Below are positions 1 to 8,675 of a DNA stretch of 57,154 nt, piece by piece. Source of the DNA: Bryobacterales bacterium (GTDB taxonomy: Bacteria; Acidobacteriota; Terriglobia; Bryobacterales; UBA6623); assembly GCA_028819235.1 (NCBI GenBank), contig JAPPMC010000259.1, positions 1 through 57,154 on the forward strand, read 5' to 3'. Position 1 is the first letter of the stretch; each line of letters starts with the position of its first letter. The notes under the pieces are model-generated. The model searched no databases. It was not told where the DNA came from and saw nothing but the letters and a program-made list of their open reading frames with translations. The translations under genes and the position numbers were made by a program.

Positions 1-1010
1 TAGGGTCAGGTTTGCCTATGTATAAGGAGCACGAAGGGTTTTGGCGCAAGCACTAACTCGCGCGTTCTCCGTCACGAGGAAGTGCTCGCCCAGTGGGAAT
101 GGCCGGCTCGCCCCGGAACTCGTCCGGGGAGCCAGGCCGTATTCGCTGGTATTGGCGACATGCGTGCCTCTGGTTACGGGGAACTGGTATGGATGGGTGG
201 CGACAGAGACGTATGCCGGCACCCGTACGCAGGCTCGCCGGCGAGCCTGTCAGACACGCCGATGGCCGTTCGCGCCGCAGAGCCCGTGCTGGTGCTGGGC
301 CGGAGCCAAGGCTCGCTGGCCGTTCTCTCTCCCTCTCCTTTGGCATTTGGAGCCGAGTCGGGCAAGGTTTGGCATTGGCAAGGCCGCGACGGGAGACTTG
401 CCTTGGGTACTTGGAGAGAGGTGCCCCAACCCGGTCAGGATGAGATTGCCGTCACAGGGGGAAGCCCCGGCGGCGCGGATAGCTCCGGCGAGCCGTTCTC
501 GGACTCAGCCGCCCTTGGGCTGCAGCCGGTCGTCGATTACTACTTGAGTGCGGAAGGTCCGAAGGGGACATTGCTCGAAGCGTTGGGCCAGCGTTGAGGG
601 CCGGAAGTCCCCCGGTTCGCGCAATTGCCGGCAACGTCGGGCCTGTAGAAGGGAGCGTCAGCAGCGGTGTGCTCCGGCTTGTGCCTCTGCCGCATCGGCG
701 CCTACTTGTCTCCCTGCCGGGTGTCGTCGTCACCATGATTCTGTAGTGCCTCGTCACGGAGCTACGCCGCTGCTGCAGTTGCCCGAGCGCGCGCTGTGCT
801 CTCTCGAGGACCTTTAGCTGGCGCGGCCCCGACAGGGCCGCGGGCAGTCCAAGGCGCAGGTGCGGATCGGGGCGGCAGAGCCGCAACCTTCCGGGTTGTG
901 TCGGCAGTAGAGGGTGCGGGAGAAAGCGTGGCTGGCGCACATGCCGGGGTCCAGCGCGGTGCCAGAGCAGAAGGCCGAGGCCCCTGCGGACTCAGCACTC
1001 TGCTGCTGCA
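1..1010. other. No confidently coding sequence
   Basis: I see no recognisable gene in the first kilobase. Several overlapping open frames exist in all phases, as expected in GC-rich DNA. The longest clean one (about 82-597, plus strand, 171 codons) has no motif I recognise, no clear ribosome binding site, and proline/glycine/serine-rich low-information sequence. It could be a decayed gene. Confidence 0.4.
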
Positions 1011-2204
1011 GTGGCGGGTAGGGCCACCTCGAGGGGGCTAGCCGGCGCTAGGCTGAGGGTCGTGCGGGCCGCGGGGCAACCGGCAAACGTTCCGGGCGAG
1101 TTCTTGGAGCGGGTGACTCTTTGGGCGCAGGGCCAACCGGACCCGGTTTCGGTGATCCTGTTCGGGTCCCGAGCGCGCGGGGATCACGGCTTGGAATCAG
1201 ACTGGGACTTCGCTCTGGTGTACGAGGGAACACCCCCGTCGCTTGACGGCCTTCCGTCCAGCATCGAGGATCGCGAGATCGACTGGGCCCCGATGAAGCG
1301 GTCCCGCGCCATGGAGCTGCTCAACGTCTGCGGCATACAGCACGCCGTGGCGACGGACGGGCGATGCCTGCACGGGGTTCCCCTGCCAAGGCCAGAGAGG
1401 CATGACGTGAACATTCCAGATGCATGGGACCTCCTGCTCCAGGCCCGCAACAGAATTCGCCTCGCCATGACCGCCATGGCTGACTACTGGGAACTGCCCC
1501 AAGCCGTGCGCGGGGGCCGCGAACCGACCGTAGCGGTCGACAGCGCAATGGCGGGAGAGCTTCTGTGCAAAGCCGCGTTGAGTATGAGAGGGGTGGAGCC
1601 GCGTCGGTCCCATTCCGTGAGAGCACTGTGCGACGATCTGGAGCGGCGGTTTCCGGATGATCCCCTGCTGCCCATGCTGCGGCGTTGCGACGGGCTGACG
1701 TCCGAGGCGCACGTGAGTGTGTACTCTGGCCTAGCTTCCCAGAGGGAGACGATCGGGGTGTCCGCGCGGCGGTTGGCCAGCGTGCTGCGCGCATTCGGGG
1801 AAGTGCTTGCGGCGGCGTGTAACGCTTCCTTTGCGGACGAAGGCAGGGATTGGATGGAAAACCTCGGCGCTCGGGAAGGTAGGTTACGTGAGGAAGTGCG
1901 CAGGCTGTGCTCCAGCGCTTGCCCTCCGGACATCTTGCGGCGGGTTCAGTCCGGACTGGACGCTGGGCCTGACAGCTCGGAGTTGTGGGAGCGGCTGTTA
2001 GCGGATCCCCAGGGAAGGGCTCGGGAGAGGGCAGGTCGAGGGGGGGATTCCCAACAGCCACTAGGGCCATGCCCCCCCGATTCCCGGCTTGTCGGCCCGC
2101 CAGGACGCAGGCTCAGGCTCGGGCCGCTCCTTGAGCGGGCCAGTCGGGGGCGCGGTTGCGGCTACTGCATGGTGAGGAACTGCGCACGAAGATTGCGTCC
2201 ATGA
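1011..2204 (+). CDS. Nucleotidyltransferase (MNT) - HEPN fusion protein
   Basis: The N-terminal part carries the minimal nucleotidyltransferase signature: strand VSVILFGSRARG (G52-S53), then S-D-W-D (D64, D66), and a third acidic residue at D91 (REIDW). Around residues 135-240 follows a helical HEPN-like region with an R-R-S-H motif (R198-H201) resembling the HEPN RNase R-x(n)-H motif. In type VII toxin-antitoxin systems MNT and HEPN are usually separate genes, the MNT partner AMPylating the HEPN RNase; here both are on one chain, as in a known class of fused NT-HEPN proteins. The region after about residue 330 is low-complexity and may be a read-through extension. The start is uncertain: ATG at 1011 is the most upstream, but GTG codons near 1065 would still keep the full catalytic strand. 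No partner gene lies next to it. Confidence 0.68.
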   Translation: MAGRATSRGLAGARLRVVRAAGQPANVPGEFLERVTLWAQGQPDPVSVILFGSRARGDHGLESDWDFALVYEGTPPSLDGLPSSIEDREIDWAPMKRSRAMELLNVCGIQHAVATDGRCLHGVPLPRPERHDVNIPDAWDLLLQARNRIRLAMTAMADYWELPQAVRGGREPTVAVDSAMAGELLCKAALSMRGVEPRRSHSVRALCDDLERRFPDDPLLPMLRRCDGLTSEAHVSVYSGLASQRETIGVSARRLASVLRAFGEVLAAACNASFADEGRDWMENLGAREGRLREEVRRLCSSACPPDILRRVQSGLDAGPDSSELWERLLADPQGRARERAGRGGDSQQPLGPCPPDSRLVGPPGRRLRLGPLLERASRGRGCGYCMVRNCARRLRP

Positions 2205-3068
2205 CCGTCGGGCATGACCCGGAGGCGGCACGCCGCGCAGGTCGACGACAGAGGGAGGCTCCGGCGGAGATCCGCCGGGCGATCAGGGACACAGAGGAAG
2301 CGACAGGACCCGATCGAGCACCGTCTCTTCAGTGCCATCGGTCGAGACTGGGCGGGCCGCCCGCTGGGGACCTAGAGATCCGAAAGAGACTTCATTCGCG
2401 CCACCACGACCAAGACCGGGCTTCGAATCTAAGCGGTCCGCACCAAGAAGGGGCATCGATCTGGGGTCAAGGTCAGCAAGCATGGAATGTCCGAACTCAA
2501 CACCACAAAGGGCAAGAATCTGCCCGACTGGAACGACGACACTAGATCGGGACAATCGCGCAGGCCGCATACAATCCGGTCTGTCCGGCCAGCGGCGACC
2601 TGAGCGGCTCTGGCCCGACATCCACGGTGGACTCTCGACGGATCAGTGGCCGGACCTGCCGCGATTCGTACCCAAAATGCCGGGTTATTCTCGCGCGTCC
2701 TCTCGCGCCCGCCTGCAGGGCCGCGCCCATCGCACGGTCACCCCAATCAGCGCAGATGCGGCCATGCCGGGGCAATGTCTCCCAGCGACTGCACTCCAAT
2801 GTATTGGGTTTGCGTGCGTCAGCGGGGGCTACGATAAGCCTAGCCACGCGCGTCGGGGCCGACAGTCGGGAGCAGGGCTGGGATCGGTGCGAATGCGAGC
2901 AGACCGCAGGTCGTATCCGAAATGGCGAAGTCATAGTTCGTCCATCCCACCAGAGTCCTGATCCATAGTCGGGCAACGCTGATGAAGCGCCCCATTCTGT
3001 CAAGTGCCAATTGTTGGGCATGTGGAGCCCGCTCTTGGTCCGATCACGGCCTAGTCCGGCCTCCGGAC
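2205..3068. other. Gene-free gap
   Basis: No supported gene. Open frames on both strands here are Arg/Ser/Pro-rich, lack ribosome binding sites and show no motif. The stretch separates the MNT-HEPN gene from the convergent polysaccharide deacetylase. Confidence 0.4.
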
Positions 3069-3902
3069 TCAGCGCCTGCTGCCCGCTCCGCCGATGGATT
3101 CCCGATACGACGCAATGTACCGCGCGACCTGCTCCACTGTGCCAAGCCAGATCCGGGTCTCCTCGGTCTTGAGGAACGGCACCAGCTCTTCGAGCATTTC
3201 GACACGTGTCGTCTGGTGGCCCACAGCGCCGATGTCGTGGCCCGCCAGCACGAGCCATGCGCCGCTATCACGGACGCTGTCGACCAAAGTGCGCAATTCG
3301 GGGAAGTCCTTGGCGTCCATGGACATCCCCGAGACTTGCGCGGGATCGTGGAACACCGGGTCGTTGGGCGTCTCGTCAAGCCAGCCACGACCTGCGAAGA
3401 ATAGCTCCGCGACGACCGGGACGTAGCTGCGCGTCTCGCGACCGCGCCCGACGAATGTCTGCCCGCAGGGGTATGCGAATGTTGCGGGATCCACCCCCAG
3501 CATCTGGTTCAGGAGCCGGTTTGCCTCGGTGAGTTCGGCCCGCATGCCCTCAATGGTGTACTCCTCCAAGGCCCTGTCGCGGGACCATGGGAAGTTTCCC
3601 GTGCATGGGTGGCGCAGCGAGTGGTTGGCGATCTCATGGCCGTCCCGGGCGAGGCGCCGCCAATCCTCAAGGCGGCTCTCGACCCGCTCCGGAACAACGT
3701 AGAACGTCGCCCGAACGCCCAGCCGTTTCAAGAGTGCCATCCCCGCGTCCAGCTGAGAGTCGCGGGAGTCGTCAAAACTGAGGCTGACTGCGGCGAGTTT
3801 TCCGTCGGGCCACCTAAAGCCAGTCTCCATTTGTGGCGGCAGCGGATCCGCGCAAGCGAACAGGAGCGTGGGGAGCAGCCACTGGGCGGATTGGCGGGTC
3901 AT
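3069..3902 (-). CDS. Polysaccharide deacetylase family protein (NodB fold), exported
   Basis: A 277-residue protein with a NodB homology domain, the fold of metal-dependent carbohydrate esterase family 4 enzymes that remove acetyl groups from N-acetylated sugars. Visible motifs: SFDD (residues 42-45, catalytic Asp and metal Asp), the metal-binding H-x3-H in NHSLRH (H94, H98), and AYPCG as the later substrate-groove motif. The first about 18 residues are hydrophobic and end in LLFAC, so it is secreted and may be a lipoprotein. It lies 100 bp downstream of the phosphodiesterase gene on the same strand, so the two may be co-transcribed. The substrate cannot be told from sequence; peptidoglycan or exopolysaccharide are the family's usual ones. 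An alternative is a non-catalytic binding member, but the metal ligands look intact. Confidence 0.85.
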   Translation of the reverse strand: MTRQSAQWLLPTLLFACADPLPPQMETGFRWPDGKLAAVSLSFDDSRDSQLDAGMALLKRLGVRATFYVVPERVESRLEDWRRLARDGHEIANHSLRHPCTGNFPWSRDRALEEYTIEGMRAELTEANRLLNQMLGVDPATFAYPCGQTFVGRGRETRSYVPVVAELFFAGRGWLDETPNDPVFHDPAQVSGMSMDAKDFPELRTLVDSVRDSGAWLVLAGHDIGAVGHQTTRVEMLEELVPFLKTEETRIWLGTVEQVARYIASYRESIGGAGSRR

Positions 3903-4002
3903 GGTCGTTTATCTTTCGGCGGAGTCAGGTGCGATGCGCGGACAGTGCCGCACGGCTGGCGTAGGCCTATGCCTGGTGAGAGAGTGGATCGGCGGAGAGT
4001 GG

Positions 4003-6150
4003 TCATGCCTGCGAGAGCCGGACCTCAACGTCGCGGCCGTCCATGTGCGGGGGTGGCTCGAGGCCGAAGAGGCGCAGGGCAGTGGGAGCCATGTCCTCGA
4101 TGCCGGGGTCGTCTGCCTTGAAGTCACGGTTGCAGAAGACCACGCCCGGCACTAGCGGCGGATCCACGCAATGGTCGCCACTCCAGGCCTTCGTGTTGTC
4201 CTCGAACAGGGGTCCGGCGACCTTGCCGAGGGCTACGCCCCATGAGCAGCGGTAGCCTGGGCTGTATCCGACCACGACGTCAGGCGCGGACCGGGTGTAC
4301 GGCCCGGCATACACCGAACTCTTGGGATACGCGCGATTGACAGCAGTGGTCTCCCGCTCCGGATCCTTGAGCCCGGTGAGCTTTCTGGCGATTTCGACGC
4401 GGAGGGCTTCCGCATCTGCAGTATTCACTAGACCGCGGGACTCGCGACCCTGCAGGTTGAGGTAGATCCCGGCCAAGCCGAAGCTGTAGGCGCGCGTGCG
4501 GCTCCAGTCTATGGCTCGCAGGTAGCCGGGATCCTTGCCATCCGGCTTGGCGGCTAGATAGCCCTCTTGCGCCAGCCACGCGTTCAGGTTCACGCCGCGC
4601 TGGAAGGACTTGAAGCCGTGGTCCGACAGGACAAACAGAACGGTCTCGTCGTCCACGTGGCGCATTGTCCTGCCTACGATGCCGTCCATACGCACGTACA
4701 GGTCTTCGATGGAGCGCGTGTAGCGGTCGAACGAGTCGCCGTTGGCGGCATGGGCCGGGTGGTCAGGCTCCAAGTACCGGAAGAACATGTGCTGCACGCG
4801 GTCTGGAGTGTCGAACACGCATGCGACGACGCCGCGCTTGGTGCGTTGGAGAGCGCTCTCCAGCATCGCTTCGCGCTCCACGCAGAGCTGCTCGGCTTGT
4901 TCCAGAAAGGAGTCCTCGTCCAGCACTCGCTCATTCAGCGCCCAAGTGTCCTCGGCCAGCCCCAGTGTCGAGAAATCGCCCAGCAGCTTCGCGAGGTATG
5001 GCGCGTAGAACGACGGGTGCGAGACGGGCAGGGCAGGGCGTTCTGGATCGATTGCGATCGGCGAGAGGTACAGACGCACATGAGGGCTGACGGCGACCAG
5101 CCGGAATTGGGCAAGGCCGGTTAGCTTGATGCCAAGCCCTGCGCGGAAAGTCAGGCGGACCCATGGAGTGAACCGATCCGGCTCAAGTTCGAGTTCCTTG
5201 CCGCCAATCGAGAGCCGTGCGCGACCGGCGTCCCTGTCTACGCTCAGGCGGAAGGGAATGCGGAGCTCGGCTGCGTCACCGCGGACGGAGTTTGCCGGCC
5301 CTCGCACTTCGCCCTTCAGCGTCTCGCCGTCCGGAACCAGGCGGTGGCACACGCCCGCTTCCTCAAATTGAGCCGTCTTCGGGTCAGTAGTGAACAGCTG
5401 GAAGCTCCCCTGTGTGCCTAGCAGGTCCGGAGTGCACATCGCCGACAGCAAACGGCCTTGAAAGGGCTCGGGCGGAAACGTGATGGGTACCCGCAAGATG
5501 GTCGAGCCCACCATCTCGTCGCCGAGAAGACTCCAGAATGGCCTGCTCTTGCGCCGCAATTCGACGACTGGCTTGCTGAGCGGAAGCCGCCATTGGCCCA
5601 ACTTAAGGACCCTCGACGGCTGACGGACACTTGAGGAGGAGAGTTCTGGGAGGTAGGTCCGCAGGTTGCGGTTCAGGAAGTCGAACAGGTTGTGCTTGCC
5701 CGGATTGGTCCCGGTCGCGAAGGTCGCCCAGGCTACGGGTGAGAGGGCGGGGAAGGTCGTCCGCAGGCGGGCGTAGCGCCCGAGGTCCCGCAACCGGGCC
5801 AAGTTGGCGAGCTTGCCCGCGGCGAGGAACTTGTCGACGAGTTCCGGTTCAAGGCCGTCCAGGCCAAGGAAGATGAGTTTGCGAATCTTGGCCTTCTTGT
5901 AGCCTTGGGAGCCACGGAAGGATCGCAGCAAGACCCGAAATGGCAGGGCTAGGATCGCGACGGCGCCGGTCGCGAAGGCCGCCAGCAGGCTGAAGAGGGA
6001 TCCGACGAACGCGAAGCCAGCGCCAGGACCGACGTAGGCGTCCAACGGCGGCAGGCAAACGATGGCCGCCGGGATCAGGATCCGACCGACAACCCGCACA
6101 TGACCAATGGTAGCTGTGAGGCTCCTCGCGTCATCGCCGAGTGCCGTCAT
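4003..6150 (-). CDS. Type I phosphodiesterase / nucleotide pyrophosphatase family protein, membrane-anchored
   Basis: A 715-residue alkaline-phosphatase-superfamily hydrolase. The N-terminus (about residues 20-80) contains two hydrophobic segments, so the catalytic domain is membrane-anchored. The catalytic domain begins at KLIFLGLDGLEP (metal Asp98), followed by a nucleophile region TFPALSPVAWATFATG, the segment DTPDRVQHMFF, and the C-terminal metal motif LSDHGFKSF. These are the motifs of the AP3/NPP-like group that cleave phosphodiesters or transfer phospho-groups in surface polymer metabolism. The ATG overlaps the stop of the upstream hypothetical gene in an ATGA, indicating translational coupling. 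In family relatives such genes sit near glycosyltransferases and lipid-linked pathways. The substrate is unknown. Confidence 0.85.
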   Translation of the reverse strand: MTALGDDARSLTATIGHVRVVGRILIPAAIVCLPPLDAYVGPGAGFAFVGSLFSLLAAFATGAVAILALPFRVLLRSFRGSQGYKKAKIRKLIFLGLDGLEPELVDKFLAAGKLANLARLRDLGRYARLRTTFPALSPVAWATFATGTNPGKHNLFDFLNRNLRTYLPELSSSSVRQPSRVLKLGQWRLPLSKPVVELRRKSRPFWSLLGDEMVGSTILRVPITFPPEPFQGRLLSAMCTPDLLGTQGSFQLFTTDPKTAQFEEAGVCHRLVPDGETLKGEVRGPANSVRGDAAELRIPFRLSVDRDAGRARLSIGGKELELEPDRFTPWVRLTFRAGLGIKLTGLAQFRLVAVSPHVRLYLSPIAIDPERPALPVSHPSFYAPYLAKLLGDFSTLGLAEDTWALNERVLDEDSFLEQAEQLCVEREAMLESALQRTKRGVVACVFDTPDRVQHMFFRYLEPDHPAHAANGDSFDRYTRSIEDLYVRMDGIVGRTMRHVDDETVLFVLSDHGFKSFQRGVNLNAWLAQEGYLAAKPDGKDPGYLRAIDWSRTRAYSFGLAGIYLNLQGRESRGLVNTADAEALRVEIARKLTGLKDPERETTAVNRAYPKSSVYAGPYTRSAPDVVVGYSPGYRCSWGVALGKVAGPLFEDNTKAWSGDHCVDPPLVPGVVFCNRDFKADDPGIEDMAPTALRLFGLEPPPHMDGRDVEVRLSQA

Positions 6151-6713
6151 GGTTCGATCTGCCCACTCGCCGACCGCGCAAGGGCGCTAATGTGCGCCTT
6201 GGCGGCGAACGCGAGCAGAAAGCAGACTGCGAACGGCAGCACTGCCACATGGGCCGCCCGCCGGAGGGCGGCCGGGTCTCGCAGCCCGCTGCGGGCCGAG
6301 ACCAACCTGGCGGCCTCTCTCCACCGCTTCGCGCTCAGCCAGACGAGTCCTTGCTCTCGGTCTGCCAAAAGGACTCTGCCGGGCAGCAGCGCGGCTAAGG
6401 CCAGTTTCCAGCCTGCCAGGATCGGCGTGCCGCTACACAGGATCGCAACCACTCCGTGGCGCTCGCTGCGCAGGTCGCGCACGGTCTTCCATCGCTCAGT
6501 GAGTGTAGGGGCGTTGTAGGACCTCCATGCCCGACTCGTCTGGCCTAGGCTCGCCGGCTGGTCCGGGAGGCAGGTGAACAGGTCGATCGCCCCTTCCGGG
6601 CAGACCTCCGACCGAAGCCGTTCAATCAAGTCCTCCGCGTGGGCTCTGGGCCCGCTCTCGACCAGCAGGACCCGATCCTCCGGACGGCGCTTGCGAATCG
6701 AGGGGCCTTCCAC
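6147..6713 (-). CDS. Conserved hypothetical protein coupled to the phosphodiesterase
   Basis: A 188-residue protein starting at GTG (6711-6713). It has an N-terminal VLLVESG strand, a middle segment predicting alternating strand and helix (VVAILCSGTPI, RVLLADREQGLVWL), and a hydrophobic C-terminal helix (about residues 150-175), so it is probably membrane-bound at its C-terminus. The pattern resembles small glycosyltransferase-like proteins I recall from Solibacter-type genomes, but I cannot name a family. Its stop codon overlaps the next gene's ATG, so it is very likely co-translated with the phosphodiesterase and acts in the same surface-polymer pathway. It is divergent from the selenoprotein gene, 34 bp away. 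Confidence 0.65.
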   Translation of the reverse strand: MEGPSIRKRRPEDRVLLVESGPRAHAEDLIERLRSEVCPEGAIDLFTCLPDQPASLGQTSRAWRSYNAPTLTERWKTVRDLRSERHGVVAILCSGTPILAGWKLALAALLPGRVLLADREQGLVWLSAKRWREAARLVSARSGLRDPAALRRAAHVAVLPFAVCFLLAFAAKAHISALARSASGQIEP

Positions 6714-6734
6714 GCTTGGAGTAGCTTAGCGCGC

Positions 6735-6740
6735 TACAAT
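6735..6740 (+). promoter_or_regulatory. -10 element of a probably leaderless promoter (selenoprotein gene)
   Basis: TACAAT lies seven bases before the ATG at 6748, so transcription would begin at or next to the start codon. No convincing -35 is seen at 16-18 bp. Confidence 0.5.
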
Positions 6741-6747
6741 GCGCCGC

Positions 6748-7095
6748 ATGGCCTCCGTGCGCTTCTACCACAAGCCCAATTGAACGAGCTGTCGAAAGGC
6801 TAGGAGGTTCCTGGCCGAGCGCGGGACCGAGCTTGAGCTCGTCAACCTGAACAAGGGCCTGTCCGCCGAGCAGATCGACGCGATCATTGGCGAGCGCAAC
6901 CACATCCCTTTCCTCAACACCAGGAATGTCGTCTACCGGCAGATGAAGATGAAGCTGAATCCGCCCTCAAGGGCCGAAGCGGTGCGGCTGATGTCCGAGA
7001 ATCCCAACCTGATCCGGAGGCCGCTCACGATCAGCGGGGAGCGGCTGGTGGTGGGCTTCGTCCGTGGCCAGCTGGAGGGATTGCTGGAGGACTAG
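6748..7095 (+). CDS. ArsC/Spx-like thioredoxin-fold selenoprotein (TGA = Sec at codon 12)
   Basis: Read from ATG 6748, codon 12 is TGA (6781-6783); the frame then stays open for 103 more codons to TAG at 7093-7095, giving 115 residues, the normal length of the ArsC/Spx/YffB family. The start reads MASVRFYHKPN, then TGA, then TSCRKARRFLAERG. TGA sits exactly where family members carry the first Cys of the C-x-x-C redox motif, so the active site becomes U-x-x-C. Further family features follow: ELELVNLNKGLSAEQ, a long alpha segment with 'NTRNVVYRQMK', 'NPNLIRRPLT' (the conserved NPxLI+RP segment) and a terminal 'VVGF'. A hairpin of bacterial SECIS type lies 14 nt after the TGA. Protein role by family: thiol/selenol oxidoreductase or arsenate-reductase-like; the exact substrate is unknown. 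Automated callers would miss or truncate it. Alternative: a Cys-to-stop nonsense mutation, less likely given the hairpin and the intact reading frame. Confidence 0.8.
6798..6816 (+). promoter_or_regulatory. Bacterial SECIS-like hairpin
   Basis: GGCTAGG-AGGTT-CCTGGCC: a seven-pair stem (one G-U) closing a five-base loop with G at the second and third positions. The loop begins 21 nt after the TGA, inside the spacing known for bacterial SECIS elements (about 16-37 nt). The AGGU loop start matches that of the E. coli fdhF SECIS loop as I remember it, the SelB contact site. Confidence 0.75.
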
Positions 7096-7104
7096 CTTTA
7101 GTGC

Positions 7105-7180
<76 letters not shown>

Positions 7181-7199
7181 CCGGCGCAAGCGATTGAAA

Positions 7200-7274
7200 T
7201 GGAGCGGGAGACGGGAATCGAACCCGCAACCAACAGCTTGGAAGGCTGTGACTCTACCATTGAGTTACTCCCGC
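7200..7274 (-). tRNA. tRNA-Gly(TCC)
   Basis: Minus-strand cloverleaf: acceptor GCGGGAG/CTCCCGT-type pairing, anticodon loop CTTCCAA (TCC), T-loop GGTTCGATTCC, discriminator T, CCA encoded at 7200-7202. It is 8 bp from tRNA-Thr(TGT) and 19 bp from tRNA-Thr(GGT). Confidence 0.95.
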
Positions 7275-7282
7275 AATCCCGA

Positions 7283-7358
7283 TGGAGCCGGCGAGAGGAC
7301 TCGAACCCCCGACCCTCTGATTACAAATCAGATGCTCTACCAACTGAGCTACGCCGGC
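7283..7358 (-). tRNA. tRNA-Thr(TGT)
   Basis: Minus-strand cloverleaf: acceptor GCCGGCG/CGCCGGC, D-arm GCTCAGTTGGTAGAGC, anticodon stem-loop TCTGA-TTTGTAA-TCAGA giving TGT, T-loop GGTTCGAGTCC, discriminator T, CCA encoded at 7283-7285. Confidence 0.95.
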
Positions 7359-7536
7359 CAAACCCGCTCTGGTCCCATCCTATCACCCGCTGGGCCCTTC
7401 TTGGCCGAGGTCGCGCCGTTGGCGGATGGGCCTGTCGTCGGGAAGCCATGGCCCGGTGAACAAGTGTGTTCGACGCCCGCAGTCGCCCGAACGGCGGCCA
7501 CGTTCCCCGCTAACCGCTATTGTCGGGAGGGCAGGC

Positions 7537-7610
7537 TGGCTGGGAGGCAGGGATTCGAACCCCGATAAACAGATCCAGAGTCTGCCGTGTTACCGTTACA
7601 CCACCTCCCA
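7537..7610 (-). tRNA. tRNA-Gln(CTG)
   Basis: Minus-strand cloverleaf: acceptor TGGGAGG/CCTCCCA, anticodon stem-loop CAGAC-TCTGGAT-CTGTT giving CTG, T-loop GGTTCGAATCC, discriminator G, CCA encoded at 7537-7539. It lies 178 bp upstream of the Thr-Gly-Thr group. Confidence 0.93.
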
Positions 7611-7630
7611 GTGAGATGGTCCAGTGATTC

Positions 7631-7636
7631 AGTATA
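7631..7636 (-). promoter_or_regulatory. -10 element upstream of tRNA-Gln
   Basis: TATACT on the minus strand, about 20 bp before the tRNA-Gln 5' end, a fitting place for a tRNA promoter. The -35 region at 17 bp (CACTCC) is poor. Confidence 0.45.
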
Positions 7637-7682
7637 GCTGCCGGCTGCCGGCGGGAGTGTCTCGAGGCGACGGGGTCGGCAC

Positions 7683-8675
7683 GTGAGGGCGGTGTTTGTC
7701 GGCGCAGGGGCTGTCGGGGGCTACTTCGGCGCGCGTATGGCCGAGGCTGGCTTGGATGTCGCATTCCTCCTAAGGCCGGAGAGTGCGCGAGGCCTCCGAG
7801 AGTCCGGACTTACCGTTCGCAGCCCGCTGGGCGACCTGCATCTTCCCTCGCCCGAAGTGCTGGATCCGAACCGGCCGTCGGTCGTTCCAGACGTGGTCTT
7901 CTTCGCCTGTCGCGCCGGGCAGGTCCAGGCCGCCGCCGATCTGGCCAAGCCGATATTGTCGGGGCGGACGATGGCCGTGCCCCTTCAGAATGGTGTCGGG
8001 GCGCCCGCGGCCCTGTCCCGGGTCCTTGGAGCCGACTGCGTTGTGGGAGGTCTGAGCCGGATCTTCGCCGAACGGGTGGCGCCGGGGCGCATCGTGCACA
8101 TGACGCTCCGGCCCTCCATCACGGTTGGTGAGATGCGGGGCGGCCGCTCCGACCGGGTCGACCGGCTTGTTTCCGCGCTGGCGCCGGTTCCGGGCATGGC
8201 GATCGATGGGTCGGACGACATTTGGACAGCGATGTGGGTGAAGCTCCTGATGGTCTGCACGATTGGGTCGGTCGGCGCTGCGGCTCGCGCTCCGGTCGGT
8301 ACGCTTGTCAACGTTCCCCAGACGCGTCGACTGCTTGAGACTGTGGGCGATGAGATTGCGGCGGTTGCGCGCTCCGAAGGGGCTCGCGTTCCGGAAGGCT
8401 TTGCGGGTCGGCATGTCCCGCGTTACAAGGGCCTTCCGGCGCAGACCACGGCTTCCATGCATCGCGACCTTGAGCGGGGCGACCCGTCAGAGTTGGGCGA
8501 GCAAGTTGGCGCAATCTGTGAGTTGGGCGAGCGTAACGGAGTGCCGACGCCCGCGTTGACGGCTCTTTACGGCGTGCTCCTCCCGGGCGAGCTTCGCGCC
8601 CGCGGGAAGATTACCTTCCGTGGCGTTGGTCCCAGAAGCGCGGACTCAATGCCGCCCGCGCAAGTCAATCCTTGA
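7683..8675 (+). CDS. panE: 2-dehydropantoate 2-reductase (ketopantoate reductase)
   Basis: NADPH-dependent reduction of 2-dehydropantoate to pantoate, on the route to pantothenate and coenzyme A, in the cytoplasm. The 330-residue chain starts with the Rossmann motif GAGAVGGYFGARM (residues about 7-19). Next come the ApbA/PanE segments DVVFFACRAGQ and VPLQNGVG, the catalytic lysine region WTAMWVKLLMVC, and a C-terminal helical domain ending near GRHVPRYKGLPAQTTASMHRD and GDPSEL, which bind substrate in the family. GTG start. The last 11 bp overlap the tail of the convergent flavodoxin gene. Many genomes hold several ApbA paralogues with other 2-keto acid substrates, so the exact substrate is inferred; no other pantothenate gene is adjacent. 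Confidence 0.87.
   Translation: MRAVFVGAGAVGGYFGARMAEAGLDVAFLLRPESARGLRESGLTVRSPLGDLHLPSPEVLDPNRPSVVPDVVFFACRAGQVQAAADLAKPILSGRTMAVPLQNGVGAPAALSRVLGADCVVGGLSRIFAERVAPGRIVHMTLRPSITVGEMRGGRSDRVDRLVSALAPVPGMAIDGSDDIWTAMWVKLLMVCTIGSVGAAARAPVGTLVNVPQTRRLLETVGDEIAAVARSEGARVPEGFAGRHVPRYKGLPAQTTASMHRDLERGDPSELGEQVGAICELGERNGVPTPALTALYGVLLPGELRARGKITFRGVGPRSADSMPPAQVNP

Noticed and set aside
82..597. 171-codon plus-strand frame at the window start
   Set aside because: No ribosome binding site, no recognisable motif and low-complexity composition; kept only as a note on the gap.
2542..3258. 238-codon minus-strand frame
   Set aside because: It overlaps the polysaccharide deacetylase gene on the same strand in another phase and has no motif or ribosome binding site.
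6781..6783. Treating the TGA as an ordinary stop, with the gene as a pseudogene
   Set aside because: The TGA replaces exactly the redox Cys, a SECIS-like hairpin follows at the right distance and the rest of the frame is intact and family-typical.
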